A stretch of DNA of 64,000 nucleotides from Actinomycetospora lutea (GCF_028737205.1 NZ_JAQZAL010000015.1:62001-126000), one strand, 5' to 3'; positions 7,051-18,003 are shown, counted from the first letter of the stretch. Notes: generated from the sequence alone by a model not told the origin. Translations and numbers: made by a program.

Positions 7051-9714
7051 ATGCCGGAGGTCTGGCCGCTGGTCGGTCGCTCCGCCACGCTGTCCTCGAT
7101 CGTCCATCTCGCCCAGACCCGGCAGGGCGCAGGGGTCATGCTCGTTGGTCCACCCGGCGTCGGACGGACCCGCCTGGCCCTCACGACGCTGGCCGCGGTC
7201 GTCACCACGGACAGTGCCCGGTGGTCGCCCGTCTGGGTGATGGCGAGCCGCTCCACCCAGGACATCCCCCTGGGGGCGATGAGCCATCTCCTGCCCCGGA
7301 TGGACACGGCGCCCGACGGCGAGGCGGCGCTGACCGGCCACCTGCTGCACGAGGCCCGGCTCGCCCTGCGCCCGGAGCCCGGCGCGGGTCAGCTCATCCT
7401 CGCCGTGGACGACGCCCACGTCCTCGACACGACGTCGGCGGTGCTGCTCCAGCAGCTCGCCGTCTCCGGGGACGCCTTCCTCGTCGTCACCGCGCCGGCG
7501 GGCCTCACCCTCCCGGACCCGATCTTCGCCCTCTGGAAGGAGGGGCTGATCGACCGTCTCGACATCCGGGAGTTCGACCGCGCCCAGAGCGACCAGCTGG
7601 TCGCCCGGGCGCTCGGCGGGCACGTGGACGGGGCGGCCCTCCAGCGACTGTGGCGGTACTCCCTGGGCAACGCGCTCTTCCTGCGCGAGCTCGTCGACGG
7701 CGCGCGCGAGAACGGCACGCTGCGCCAGACCGGCGCGGTGTGGCGCTGGGAGGGCGAGTTCGCGCCGTCGTCGCGGCTGGTGGAGATGGTCGAGGCGCGG
7801 ATGGGCTCGCTGGCGGCGCCCGAGCGGGACCTGCTGCGTCTCCTCGCCTTCGGCCAGCCGCTGGGCAGCGAGGTCGCGGCCGAGCTCGTCTCGCCGTCGG
7901 TGCTCGCGACGCTGGAGCGCCGGGAGCTGGTCGAGTCGGTCCGTGAGGGACGGCGGGTCAACGTCCGCCTCAAGCACCCGCTCTACGCCGAGATCCTGCG
8001 CCAGCAGGCCACCCCGCTGCAGGAGCGGCAGGCCTACCACCGCCTCACCCGGGCCATGGAGGCCCACGGCACCCGGCGGGGCGAGGACCGCAGCCGCCTG
8101 CTCGGGTTCCGTGTCGGCCAGGGCGAGGAGGCCGACGCCCGCGAGCTGCTCGCGGCCGCCCGGGACGCGGCCGCCGCCGACGCGGGGCTCGCCGACCAGC
8201 TGCTGCGCGCCGCCGCGGACTCGGGCGGCACCGTCGACGTGCGCCACCAGCTGGCCCGCGCCCTCGTCGCCGCCGACCGCTTCGACGAGGCCGAGGCGGT
8301 GCTGGCCGAGGTCGCCACGCGTCCGGAGATGGCCTCGGCCCCGCCCGACCAGCTCGTGGCCTCGGCGCTGATCCGCGTGCCGAACGCCTACTGGGGCCTG
8401 CACGACGTCGTCGGGACCCGCGACGTCCTGCACGCACTCGACCGCACGATCCCCGCCGGCTCCGCCCCGGAGGGCCGGGCGTGGCTGCGCGCGGTGCTGG
8501 CGCTGCTCGACGGCCAGCCCCGTGCGGCGCTCGAACGCCTCGACCCGCTGATCGCCGACACCCCCGAGGACCCCGGGCGCCAGGAGATCCACGTCGCCGC
8601 CCTCTCGGTCGCCGCGTTCGCGAGCGCCCGGGCCGGCGCCCTGGAGCGCGCCCGCGACCTCGTCGCGCGCGGCCTGCCGATGATCGAGCGCGACGGCGAC
8701 CCGAGCGGCGGCTGGCTGCGCTTCCAGTTCCTCACGGCGTCCTGGTACGCCGACCTGCAGGCGGGCGAGCTGGACCGCGCCGAGAAGCTCGCCCGCGACT
8801 GCTACGCCGAGGCGCTGGCCCAGGGTCTGCGCACGCCCATGGCCATCTACGCCACGTGGCAGGGGATCGTGGCGGCGCGCCGGGGCCGGGTCCGGACCGC
8901 CGCCCGGTGGCTGCGCGAGGCGGCGGCGGCCGTGTCCGCGTCACGCTTCTGCTTCGCCGTGCCGCTGGCCGGTGAGCTGTCGATGGTCCTGGCCGCGTCC
9001 GGCGAGACCACCGAGGCGCGCACGGTGCTCGCCACCGCTGACGACGTGCCCGGCGGGGGCCTGTTCGCCGGGTGGCAGACCGCCGCCAACGTGTGGCTCC
9101 TCGGCGTCGAGGGCCGGGTGTCGGCCGCGACGGAGGCGGCGATCGCCGCGGTGGCCGCCTCCGAGGACCCGGGGCACCTGGTGCAGACCCTGCACACCGT
9201 CGTCCGCGTGCGGGCCATCGGCGTGGTGGCCGACGAGCTCGAGGTGCTGGCCGCCGACCTCGACGGCGCGTGGCCCGCCCTGGTCGTCGACCACGCCCGG
9301 GGGCTCAGTGCGCGCGACGGCACCGCCCTCGACCGGGTCGCCGCGCGCTGCGAGCAGCTCGGGTCGCTCCTGCTCGCCGCCGAGGTCGCGGCCCAGGCCT
9401 CCGCCGTGCACCGCTCGGACGGCAGCACCACGGCCGCGCGGGCGTCGGCGGCGCGGGCGCGCGCCTGGGCCCAGGAGTGCGAGGACGCGCGGACCCCGGC
9501 GCTCGGGCTCCTCGAGGCGTCGACGGAGCTGACGCGCCGCGAGCTGGAGATCGCCTCGCTGGCGGCCACCGGCCTGACCAGCAGGGCGATCGCCGAGCAG
9601 CTGGTCGTGTCGGTGCGCACCGTCGACAACGTGCTCCGCGCGGTCTACGCGAAGCTCGGCGTGTCCGGGCGCGGGGAGCTCTCGCAGGTCGCCGGGCTGC
9701 ACGTCGCCCGCTGA
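7051..9714 (+). CDS. LuxR/MalT-type (LAL) ATPase transcriptional regulator
   Basis: 887 residues from the ATG at 7051, which has GAGGGG eight bases upstream; an ATG at 6907 in the same frame lacks support. The N-terminus has a STAND/AAA-like ATPase: Walker A GPPGVGRT (33-40), where the usual Lys is Arg39, and Walker B LILAVDDAH (Asp120-Asp121). A long helical TPR-like middle follows. The C-terminus has a LuxR helix-turn-helix (LTRRELEIASLAATGLTSRA onward, about 825-880). This is the architecture of MalT and of mycobacterial IniR, the activator encoded beside iniBAC. Its gene converges on the Hsp70/dynamin cluster with an 11-nt gap, so I infer that it controls that cluster. Confidence 0.9.
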   Translation: MPEVWPLVGRSATLSSIVHLAQTRQGAGVMLVGPPGVGRTRLALTTLAAVVTTDSARWSPVWVMASRSTQDIPLGAMSHLLPRMDTAPDGEAALTGHLLHEARLALRPEPGAGQLILAVDDAHVLDTTSAVLLQQLAVSGDAFLVVTAPAGLTLPDPIFALWKEGLIDRLDIREFDRAQSDQLVARALGGHVDGAALQRLWRYSLGNALFLRELVDGARENGTLRQTGAVWRWEGEFAPSSRLVEMVEARMGSLAAPERDLLRLLAFGQPLGSEVAAELVSPSVLATLERRELVESVREGRRVNVRLKHPLYAEILRQQATPLQERQAYHRLTRAMEAHGTRRGEDRSRLLGFRVGQGEEADARELLAAARDAAAADAGLADQLLRAAADSGGTVDVRHQLARALVAADRFDEAEAVLAEVATRPEMASAPPDQLVASALIRVPNAYWGLHDVVGTRDVLHALDRTIPAGSAPEGRAWLRAVLALLDGQPRAALERLDPLIADTPEDPGRQEIHVAALSVAAFASARAGALERARDLVARGLPMIERDGDPSGGWLRFQFLTASWYADLQAGELDRAEKLARDCYAEALAQGLRTPMAIYATWQGIVAARRGRVRTAARWLREAAAAVSASRFCFAVPLAGELSMVLAASGETTEARTVLATADDVPGGGLFAGWQTAANVWLLGVEGRVSAATEAAIAAVAASEDPGHLVQTLHTVVRVRAIGVVADELEVLAADLDGAWPALVVDHARGLSARDGTALDRVAARCEQLGSLLLAAEVAAQASAVHRSDGSTTAARASAARARAWAQECEDARTPALGLLEASTELTRRELEIASLAATGLTSRAIAEQLVVSVRTVDNVLRAVYAKLGVSGRGELSQVAGLHVAR

Positions 9715-9725
9715 GCCCGGAGAGG

Positions 9726-11516
<1,791 letters not shown>

Positions 11517-11548
11517 CGGAATCTCCTCTCGCTCGCGCTGTCCTACGT

Positions 11549-11590
11549 CGGGGTGTCGGCCGGGGTGTCGGTCGGGGTGTCGGTCGGGGA
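11549..11590. repeat. 12-bp tandem repeat in the gap before the Hsp70 gene
   Basis: The unit CGGGGTGTCGGY occurs three times exactly (11549, 11561, 11573) and then as a partial fourth copy. It lies in the 81-nt gap between the unknown gene and the Hsp70 gene, just upstream of the Hsp70 ribosome-binding site. Confidence 0.8.
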
Positions 11591-11597
11591 ACGCGGT

Positions 11598-12560
11598 CTA
11601 CACCGCGAGTTCGCTCGCATCGGGCGGGTCGTTACCGGCGTCATGGTCGCCGAGCCCGGGGTCCGGCCCGGGGACGGTGTCCCCCGGCAGATCGTGGTCG
11701 GGGGCTCCGGCGGGCGCGTCGAGGACGTCGGGCTGGTGGTCGGGCTGGTGGTCGGACCGCTCGGGGAGCCGCCCGTCGAGCCCGTCGTCGACCGGCAGCG
11801 GGGTGCCGGACACCGGCGTCCCGGGGGCCGCGAGCCCGACCGGGGGCGTCCACCCGGGGGTGCCGGCGTCGTCCGGTGGCGCGGCTCCGTCGCCCAGCCC
11901 GCTGTCGGGAGCGGGCTCGCTGATCCCGTTGACGCTGCGGTCGTAGCTCACGGTGTCGACGGAGAAGCTGCCGTCCGCGTTCTCGACCACGTGCACCTGG
12001 CCGCGCTCGTGGATGAGCAGGTCGGTCTCGCTGGCCGGGGGCTCGGGCACCGCGGCGTGGTGGTGCTCCTTGAAGACGTAGTGCTGGCCCGCGTCGTCGG
12101 AGATGATCAGGTACTGGAAGGCGTCGACGTTGTACGTCGCCCCGGCGCCCTCGTTGACCACGACGTCCTGGTACATCTCGACGGTCAGCCAGTCGTCGCC
12201 GACGCCCTGCGGGTCGAGCACGCGGAACGACTCGGCGAGCGCCGGCGCCTCGCCGCCGGGCGGGACGTCTCCGGTCGTGTGGGCCACAGGCGCCACCGCG
12301 GCCGTGGTGGTGGCGCTGGTCGCCCCGGGCTCCGACGCGGCGGCGTCCACCTGGGTGCCGACGGCGATCGCCATCCCCAGCCCCGCGCCGGCCTTCGCGG
12401 CCCGCCGGGCGACCTCGCGGATGTGCGCCGGCGCCTCCGCGCCGTTCTCCTCGGCACTGCGCAGCCAGTCGGGGATCACCCCGCGCACGTCGCGCTTCGC
12501 GGCCTCCCAGAGATGCGCCGGCATCCCGGGCGGCACGGCGCTGGGTGCCCGCACGGTCAT
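11598..12560 (-). CDS. Unknown protein of the dynamin/Hsp70 locus, Asp/Pro/His-rich tail
   Basis: I do not recognise this 320-residue protein. The start is probably the ATG at 12560 (MTVRAPSAVPPG), placing the dyad box 35 nt upstream. An in-frame start at 12650 would read through that box. Visible parts are a helical N-terminus (10-60, AHLWEAAKRDVRGVIPDWL), an Ala/Gly-rich stretch (about 65-90) that is too polar for a clear membrane span, a beta-rich middle with WLTVEMYQDVVV and HYVFKEHHH, and an acidic Pro/Asp/His-rich tail (about 210-320). It has no cysteines. Position and shared box tie it to the Hsp70 and dynamin genes. Confidence 0.65.
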   Translation of the reverse strand: MTVRAPSAVPPGMPAHLWEAAKRDVRGVIPDWLRSAEENGAEAPAHIREVARRAAKAGAGLGMAIAVGTQVDAAASEPGATSATTTAAVAPVAHTTGDVPPGGEAPALAESFRVLDPQGVGDDWLTVEMYQDVVVNEGAGATYNVDAFQYLIISDDAGQHYVFKEHHHAAVPEPPASETDLLIHERGQVHVVENADGSFSVDTVSYDRSVNGISEPAPDSGLGDGAAPPDDAGTPGWTPPVGLAAPGTPVSGTPLPVDDGLDGRLPERSDHQPDHQPDVLDAPAGAPDHDLPGDTVPGPDPGLGDHDAGNDPPDASELAV

Positions 12561-12594
12561 GGCACGAGTCTCGGTGGGGCCGGACCGGGGGTCA

Positions 12595-12611
12595 TGAGCA
12601 ACCACTACTCG
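12595..12611. promoter_or_regulatory. Dyad box A (TGAGCAA-N3-CTACTCG)
   Basis: A 17-bp imperfect dyad with 7-bp arms and a 3-nt spacer, preceded by CA. It lies 35 nt upstream of the start at 12560, in the 93-nt gap behind the second dynamin gene. The same pattern recurs at 16328-16344, 18004-18021 and, more widely spaced, 18093-18128. Confidence 0.7.
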
Positions 12612-12653
12612 GTTTCCGGTGCGGGCCGGCGACGGCTTGCTCATGGCCAAGGG

Positions 12654-14366
12654 TCACCACGAACCGAGCGCGCCCACGAGCAGGCCCTCGCAGGTGCGCA
12701 CCAGGACCCGCGCGGCCTGGCGGACGTCGCGCGCGGACGCGGGGTGCTCGGCGCGGCGCTGCCACTGGGCGAGCGCCGCGCGCGCCACCCGCTGCATCTC
12801 GCTCGCGGGGGTGTCGGGCTCGACCCCGAGCCGCTGCCAGACCTCGACCCCGCCGCCGCCCAGCAGGCGCTCCGCGGACTCCCGCTCGGTGTCGGTGAGC
12901 ATGAGGGAGCCGACGCGGATGCCGTCGAGGAGGCGGACCTCCGCGAACTCGTGGGCCCCCGAGGTGACGATCTCGAGATCGTGCAGGAGGTGCTGGGCCG
13001 CGGGCACCGGGTAGCGCCGGATGGTCGCCTCGACGGCGAGCAGCGCCGACCGGGCCTTGAGCACCTCGGCCCGCCCGGCGAAGCGGCTCAGCAGCGCCTC
13101 GCGCAGGGGCTGCAGCCCGCTGCGGGTGAGCAGCTCGCGCGACAGCGCGCCCGCGGTGCCGGCGACGCCGGTGTAGCGCAGGCGCACCGAGAGCCGGATG
13201 CCGAACAGGCCGAAGCGGTCGAGGAGGGCCGCGCGCCGCGCGGGCGACAGGTCGAGGTCGGGCATCTCGCGGTTCGCGAAGCGGTCGGCGGTCAGCAGCA
13301 TCTGCTCGACGTCGTCCTCGGGCGCCTCGGCGAGGCGCTCGATGGCCCGGAACTCGTCCTCGCGCAGGGTGGCGGCGGTCGACGCGAGGAGGCCCGCCAC
13401 CGGGATGACCGTCTGGCACAGCGCCTGCACGCGGGGGTCGACGCGGTAGCGCTCGGCGACGCGCGCGGCGCTCTCGAGGGCCTCGGGGCGTCCGTGGCCG
13501 ACCTCGTCCGCGCGGGCCAGCACGCCGAGGGTGTTGATCGGCCGGCGCTCGGTGGGGTCGTCCCGGAAGGTCTCGAGGAACCGGACGTCGGACGTGTGGA
13601 TGTGGCGCATCAGGTAGACGACCGCGTCGGCGGCGCTCGGGCCGCCGCCCTGCTCGGTGAGCGCGGACTCGGTGCGCCGGGAGAGCTCGGTGGTCAGCGA
13701 GTCCATGCCCGGGGTGTCGATCAGGGTCATCGTCTTCAGCGCGGGCGAGGGCCAGTCGACGACCAGGCGTTCCACGTCCTGCGCGCGCATCCCGCCCAGG
13801 TCGCTGTCCAGCAGCCCCCCGGACGGTCCGGGCGGCAGCTGGCGCGGCGGGCCCTGCCGCGGGTGGGCCATCACCCGGTAGGTGTGGCCGTCGCGGTACC
13901 AGGTGACCACGCGCGTGCACTCGCCCGCGTCGGTGGCGGCGAGCTCCTGGCCGACCAGGGCGTTGAGCAGCGTCGACTTCCCCGACTTGATCCGGCCGGC
14001 GATCGCCACCCGCAGGGGCTCCTCGAGGCGGGCCGCCGCCGCCTGCAGACCTGGCTGGGCGGGGCCGCCCGCGTAGATGTCCATCGCCTGCTGGACGAGG
14101 CCCCGCACGCGGGGCAGCAGCGTGGCCGGGGGTGGCGCGGCCGGTCGTCCGGGCGGCGGGAAGGGCCCCGACGGCGGGAAGGGGCCCGACGGCGGGAAGC
14201 CGTGCGCCGGGCCGGCGGGACCCGGCGGTCCGAGGGGCCCCGGCCGGCCGCCGGGGCCGCCGGGGCGTCCGGGTCCTGCCGGGCCGCCGGGGCCCGGGGG
14301 ATGTCCCGGGCTCCGCGACGGCGGCGCCCCGTACGGCCCGGGGCGGGGACGGTCACCGGGGCTCAT
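12654..14366 (-). CDS. Dynamin-like GTPase, IniC-like, with Pro/Gly-rich N-terminus
   Basis: 570 residues. The ATG overlaps the stop of the upstream dynamin gene (ATGA), so the two are coupled. Residues 1-82 are a Pro/Gly-rich disordered region with two GPFPPS-type repeats. The GTPase domain has G1 GRIKSGKS (124-131), a G2 Thr near 151 and G3 DTPG (217-220). G4 is not a clear [NT]KxD: LARAD appears where LTKTD would be, so base specificity may be changed. The rest is helical, as expected for a bacterial dynamin stalk. In mycobacteria IniA and IniC are such a tandem pair, and IniA remodels membranes. Confidence 0.88.
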   Translation of the reverse strand: MSPGDRPRPGPYGAPPSRSPGHPPGPGGPAGPGRPGGPGGRPGPLGPPGPAGPAHGFPPSGPFPPSGPFPPPGRPAAPPPATLLPRVRGLVQQAMDIYAGGPAQPGLQAAAARLEEPLRVAIAGRIKSGKSTLLNALVGQELAATDAGECTRVVTWYRDGHTYRVMAHPRQGPPRQLPPGPSGGLLDSDLGGMRAQDVERLVVDWPSPALKTMTLIDTPGMDSLTTELSRRTESALTEQGGGPSAADAVVYLMRHIHTSDVRFLETFRDDPTERRPINTLGVLARADEVGHGRPEALESAARVAERYRVDPRVQALCQTVIPVAGLLASTAATLREDEFRAIERLAEAPEDDVEQMLLTADRFANREMPDLDLSPARRAALLDRFGLFGIRLSVRLRYTGVAGTAGALSRELLTRSGLQPLREALLSRFAGRAEVLKARSALLAVEATIRRYPVPAAQHLLHDLEIVTSGAHEFAEVRLLDGIRVGSLMLTDTERESAERLLGGGGVEVWQRLGVEPDTPASEMQRVARAALAQWQRRAEHPASARDVRQAARVLVRTCEGLLVGALGSW

Positions 14367-16270
14367 GTCACGGCCTTCGCGGGAGGGGCTGCGGCCGGCG
14401 TCGCCGCACCGGCCGACAGCCCCGACGCGCGGGTGCGCTCGAGGTGCGCGGACAGGTCCTCCACGCGCGCCTTGAGGCTCGCGAGGGACTGGAGGTCGGT
14501 CTCGGCGCGCGACCGGGCGCCGCTGTCGGACTCGCTGCTCTTGGCGGCCTCCTGGGCCGCGGCGAGCGCCTCCGTCGACGAGCGCTGGAGCTCGGTCACC
14601 CGCTGCGACCAGGCGTTGCGCAGCTCGCGCTGCACGTGCCGGATCGCGTCCCGCGAGTCCTTGCCGAAGTGCATGTTGAACTCGTCCACGAACCGGCGCA
14701 CCGCGTTCTTCGCTTCGGAGCGGCGCTTCTCGAGGGCGCGCTTCTGCTCCTCCTTCCACCCCATCCGGCCGAGCAGCAGGCCCGGGACGACGCCCAGCGC
14801 CAACGGCACCGGCAGCCCCGTCAGCGACATCAGCATGTTGAACATGAGGAACCCGCTGTAGGACTTCTGGAACGCGGCCATCCCGGCGCCCTTGGCCTTC
14901 TTCTCGGCGAAGCCGGCGTCGGCCCGGAGCCCGTCGAGCAGCTCGACGGGCGCCGCGACCTCGCGGGCGCGCACCACCTGCGACTCGGCGATGTCGAAGT
15001 GCTGGCCGACCGCGATGGCGACCTCCTTCGCCCGGTTCACGAACATGGCGTAGTTCTCCAGCGCCTCCCCGGCCAGCCGCTGCCGGAGCCAGGCCTCGAA
15101 CTCCTCCCAGTTCTTCGCGGGATCGCCCTCGTCGATCGACTTCTCGGCCTCGTGGACCACGATCCGCGTGCGTTGCCGGAGGTCGAAGTCGACGTCGGAC
15201 GAGATGTCGGCGAACCCGTCCTGCAGCACCGACTGCCACTTGGACGAGCGCTCGCGCAACGCGTCGGCCTGCTCCTTGGCGCGCGTGAGCTCGCTGACGA
15301 GCGCGGCCGACCGCTGCGGGTCGGCCAGGGCCGCGAGGCGGGCGCGCGCCACGACCTCCATCTGTTCCACGGCGGAGTGCACGTGCGTGATCGCCGCGTC
15401 GAGGGCGAGCTTCTCGCCGCCGGCGACGACCTCGTTGAGACTCGCGATCAGGGCGGGGAAGCCGGACTCGTTGTTGAGGTCCTTGCTCATCGTGCTGGCC
15501 GCCAGCGAGCGCACCTCCGACGACACCGCGAGCGAGTCGATCTCGATCCCCGCCCGCTGCAGGTGCTGCCGATCGCGCTCGAGCATGCGGGCCGAGTTCG
15601 GGTACAGGTCGGTCTTGGTCAGCACGAACAGGACCGTCGGGCACAGCTCCTTCACGGTCCGCAGGAACGACACCTCGCTCTCCGTGAGCTCCTGCGAGCA
15701 GTCACTGACGAAGAGCACCGCGTGCGAGCGGGGCAGGGAGCTGATCGTCGAGGCGTTCGAGCCGGATCCGATCCCGCCCACGCCGGGGGTGTCCACCAGG
15801 ACGAGGCCGCTGGACAGGATCGGGCGGTCGAGCCCGACGGTCACGCGGCGGACGTTGCGGCTGTTGCCGGGATTGCCGAACTCGGAGGCGTACTGCGGGA
15901 CGTCCGACGGGGCGATCGTCTCGTTCCACCCGGCGCCCGACGCGCCGGCGGTCGGTTCGAAGACCGCGCTCGCGGACAGGGTCTTGGCGTAGCGCACCTC
16001 GGTCAGCACCGCGGTGGCCACGTCGTCGTCGACCGGGCAGATGGGCGCGGTGAGCAGCGCGTTGATCAGCGAGCTCTTGCCCTGCTTGAACTCGCCGACG
16101 ACGTGGACCGTGATCGACCCGTCGCTCAGGATCTGCTTGGCGCCCCGGAGCCGGGCGACGAGGTCCTCGCGCTCGTAGGCCTGTGCGCCCTTGATCGCCA
16201 TGTCGATCGTCTCGGCGGCGTGGCGCGCAGCGGCGCTCTGCGTCTTCTGTTGCTGCTGCTGGACCGCCAT
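14363..16270 (-). CDS. Dynamin-like GTPase, IniA-like, with membrane-inserting segment
   Basis: 635 residues. G1 is GEFKQGKSS (59-67), G3 is DTPG (160-163) and G4 is TKTD (218-221), all intact, so it should bind and hydrolyse GTP. Long helices (285-470) form the stalk. A hydrophobic hairpin at 474-501 (FLMFNMLMSLTGLPVPLALG) is where bacterial dynamins insert into membrane. The N-terminus has a run of five glutamines. The start is the ATG at 16270, with GGGAG five bases away. It heads a two-gene operon with the second dynamin, and a perfect dyad box lies 56-76 nt upstream. Likely role: membrane maintenance under envelope stress. Confidence 0.92.
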   Translation of the reverse strand: MAVQQQQQKTQSAAARHAAETIDMAIKGAQAYEREDLVARLRGAKQILSDGSITVHVVGEFKQGKSSLINALLTAPICPVDDDVATAVLTEVRYAKTLSASAVFEPTAGASGAGWNETIAPSDVPQYASEFGNPGNSRNVRRVTVGLDRPILSSGLVLVDTPGVGGIGSGSNASTISSLPRSHAVLFVSDCSQELTESEVSFLRTVKELCPTVLFVLTKTDLYPNSARMLERDRQHLQRAGIEIDSLAVSSEVRSLAASTMSKDLNNESGFPALIASLNEVVAGGEKLALDAAITHVHSAVEQMEVVARARLAALADPQRSAALVSELTRAKEQADALRERSSKWQSVLQDGFADISSDVDFDLRQRTRIVVHEAEKSIDEGDPAKNWEEFEAWLRQRLAGEALENYAMFVNRAKEVAIAVGQHFDIAESQVVRAREVAAPVELLDGLRADAGFAEKKAKGAGMAAFQKSYSGFLMFNMLMSLTGLPVPLALGVVPGLLLGRMGWKEEQKRALEKRRSEAKNAVRRFVDEFNMHFGKDSRDAIRHVQRELRNAWSQRVTELQRSSTEALAAAQEAAKSSESDSGARSRAETDLQSLASLKARVEDLSAHLERTRASGLSAGAATPAAAPPAKAVT

Positions 16271-16325
16271 GCCCTCTCCCGTCCCCTGTCCCGGGCGCCA
16301 GCCTCCGCCGCTGGGACGTGATCGT

Positions 16326-16346
16326 CATGAGTAGCGACTACTCATG
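16326..16346. promoter_or_regulatory. Dyad box B, perfect palindrome upstream of the dynamin operon
   Basis: Arms CATGAGTAG and CTACTCATG are perfect 9-bp inverted repeats around CGA. This is the best copy of the locus-specific box, ending 56 nt before the ATG of the first dynamin gene. The size and symmetry suit a dimeric helix-turn-helix regulator. Confidence 0.8.
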
Positions 16347-16450
16347 TCTGTCGGTGGGTCGTGCCGACGCGCGGGGACCCGCGCGCACGACGGTCCGGCA
16401 CGGTCGCGATGACCGTGCCGGACCGTCGGTGCCGGGCCCCCGGAGGTGGA

Positions 16451-17914
16451 TCAGCCGTCGGCCGCGTCCGACCCGCCGCCGCTGTCCGACCCGCCGCCGC
16501 TGTCCGAACCGCCGCCGTCGTTGCCGCCGCCGCTCGACTCGAAGCCGCCTCCACCGGACTCGAACCCGCCGTCGTCGAACCCGCCCCCCGAGTCGCTGCC
16601 GCCGCCGGCGCCGACGGTCTCGAGGACCGGCTGCTCCTGCTGCTGCTCCTCGACGCCGCCCGACCTGCTCGCCGGCTCCTCGACCGGCTCCTCGGTGGAC
16701 GAGCCGCTGTCGCCGCCGTTGCCGTTGCCGTGGAAGACCAGGCCGCCGTCGGTCGACTGCGGCTCGAGCTCCGACTCGCCGACGGGGGTCTCGGCGGGGA
16801 ACGGCTGGGTCTCCAGCGTCTCCTCCGCCACGGGGATGGTCTCGCCACCGGCGCCCTCCGGCGGGGTGGTCTCACCGCCCGTGCCCTCGGGCGGGGTGGT
16901 CTCGCCACCCGAGGCCTCGGGCGGGGTGGTCTCGCCACCGGTGCCCTCGGGCGGGGTGGTCTCGCCACCGGTGCCCTCCGGCGGAGTGGTCTCACCGCCC
17001 GTGCCCTCGGGCGGGGTGGTCTCACCGCCCGTGCCCTCCGGCGGAGTGGTCGCGCCACCGGTGCCCTCCGGCGGAGTGGTCTCACCGCCCGTGCCCTCCG
17101 GCGGAGTGGTCTCACCACCCGTGCCCTCCGGCGGGGTCTCCGGGGGGAGGCCCGGCGTCGGCGTGGGGTTGCCCTCCTCGTCGATCGGCGGGAGCGGCGG
17201 GACGACCGGGGGCGGCACGGGGCTCGGGTGGGGGTGGGTCTGGTACCACTCCTCGGGGTCCGGGCAGTGCGGCGGCCGCGGGGCGTCCGGGCAGTAGTCC
17301 GGGTTGTAGCCCTCGGGGCAGTGCACCGGGTGGTAGCAGCCCGGGTTGTAGTGCGGGTGCCAGCAGTAGGGGTTCTCGACCGGGTGGAAGCCCCAGGGGT
17401 TGTGGACCTCGTGGTAGCAGTGCGGGTTCCACACCGGGTCGTACTCGTACGGGTCGCCGTAGTGGCCCGACGGCTCGAGGTTGTCGTACAGGTACCCGCA
17501 GTCGGGCGGGCAGTACGTCGCGTGCATCGGGCAGTTGTAGTCCCGGGGCAGACAGCCCTGTTCGACGTAGGTGGCGCAGCTGTCGTACGGCGGGCAGTCG
17601 GGCTTGATGTCGCCGGTGCCGGGCGGGTAGGGCTGCTGGTTCCACCCGCCGTCGGGGTCGGTCCCGTCGGTGCCGTCCGTGCCGTCGGTCCCGTCCGTGC
17701 CGTCGGTGCCGCCCGTGCCGTCGGTGCCCCCGGTCCCGTCCGGGGCGTTGGGGTCCGGCGCGTTCGGGTCCGGGGCGTTGGGGTCCGGGGTGGTGGGGGC
17801 GGGCGCCGGGGCGGTCCCGGTGCCACCGGTGGCCGCCGGCGCGGGGGCGATGTCGCTCGCCGGGTCGCCCGACGGCTGCATCGGGACGTTCGCGGGGTTC
17901 GCGGGGATGGTCAT
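16451..17914 (-). CDS. Low-complexity protein with Cys/His/Tyr/Trp-rich core and GTGGETTPPE repeat
   Basis: 487 residues. The ATG at 17914 is preceded by GGAAGGAG. No signal peptide is visible. Order: Pro/Ala lead (1-45), DPNAP repeats (44-59), GTD repeats (60-87), then a core (90-230) with 12 Cys and 13 His plus many Tyr, Trp and Pro, built on short units such as NPHCYHEVH, NPYCWHPHY and NPGCYHPVH. Next come ten copies of GTGGETTPPE (264-363) and an acidic Gly/Ser-rich tail. I know no family with this core; it looks able to bind metal or crosslink. Its place before the dynamin genes is that of iniB in mycobacteria, also a low-complexity protein, but I see no sequence match. Confidence 0.8.
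   Translation of the reverse strand: MTIPANPANVPMQPSGDPASDIAPAPAATGGTGTAPAPAPTTPDPNAPDPNAPDPNAPDGTGGTDGTGGTDGTDGTDGTDGTDGTDPDGGWNQQPYPPGTGDIKPDCPPYDSCATYVEQGCLPRDYNCPMHATYCPPDCGYLYDNLEPSGHYGDPYEYDPVWNPHCYHEVHNPWGFHPVENPYCWHPHYNPGCYHPVHCPEGYNPDYCPDAPRPPHCPDPEEWYQTHPHPSPVPPPVVPPLPPIDEEGNPTPTPGLPPETPPEGTGGETTPPEGTGGETTPPEGTGGATTPPEGTGGETTPPEGTGGETTPPEGTGGETTPPEGTGGETTPPEASGGETTPPEGTGGETTPPEGAGGETIPVAEETLETQPFPAETPVGESELEPQSTDGGLVFHGNGNGGDSGSSTEEPVEEPASRSGGVEEQQQEQPVLETVGAGGGSDSGGGFDDGGFESGGGGFESSGGGNDGGGSDSGGGSDSGGGSDAADG
16826..17125. repeat. 30-bp tandem repeat, ten units, coding
   Basis: Ten in-frame 30-bp units encode GTGGETTPPE, two of them diverged at the first two residues (ASGG, GAGG) and one with Glu to Ala. 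Variation is mostly synonymous. Such a repeat can expand or contract by recombination without shifting frame. Confidence 0.9.
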
Positions 17915-18003
17915 GTCGGTCTCCTTCCGTTCCGGGAGGACCGGTGTGCCGGCCCGCTGTCTCGGTCTGGGCACAAGACTGCTGGCGCCGGGAGACCCCG
18001 TCA

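Noticed and set aside
11549-11590. 12-bp tandem repeat as an additional dyad-box array
   Set aside because: It has no inverted half-sites and does not resemble CATGAGYAR/CTACTCR.
16826-17125. 30-bp direct repeats as a CRISPR array
   Set aside because: There are no spacers; units are contiguous, in frame, and vary at third positions as a coding repeat.
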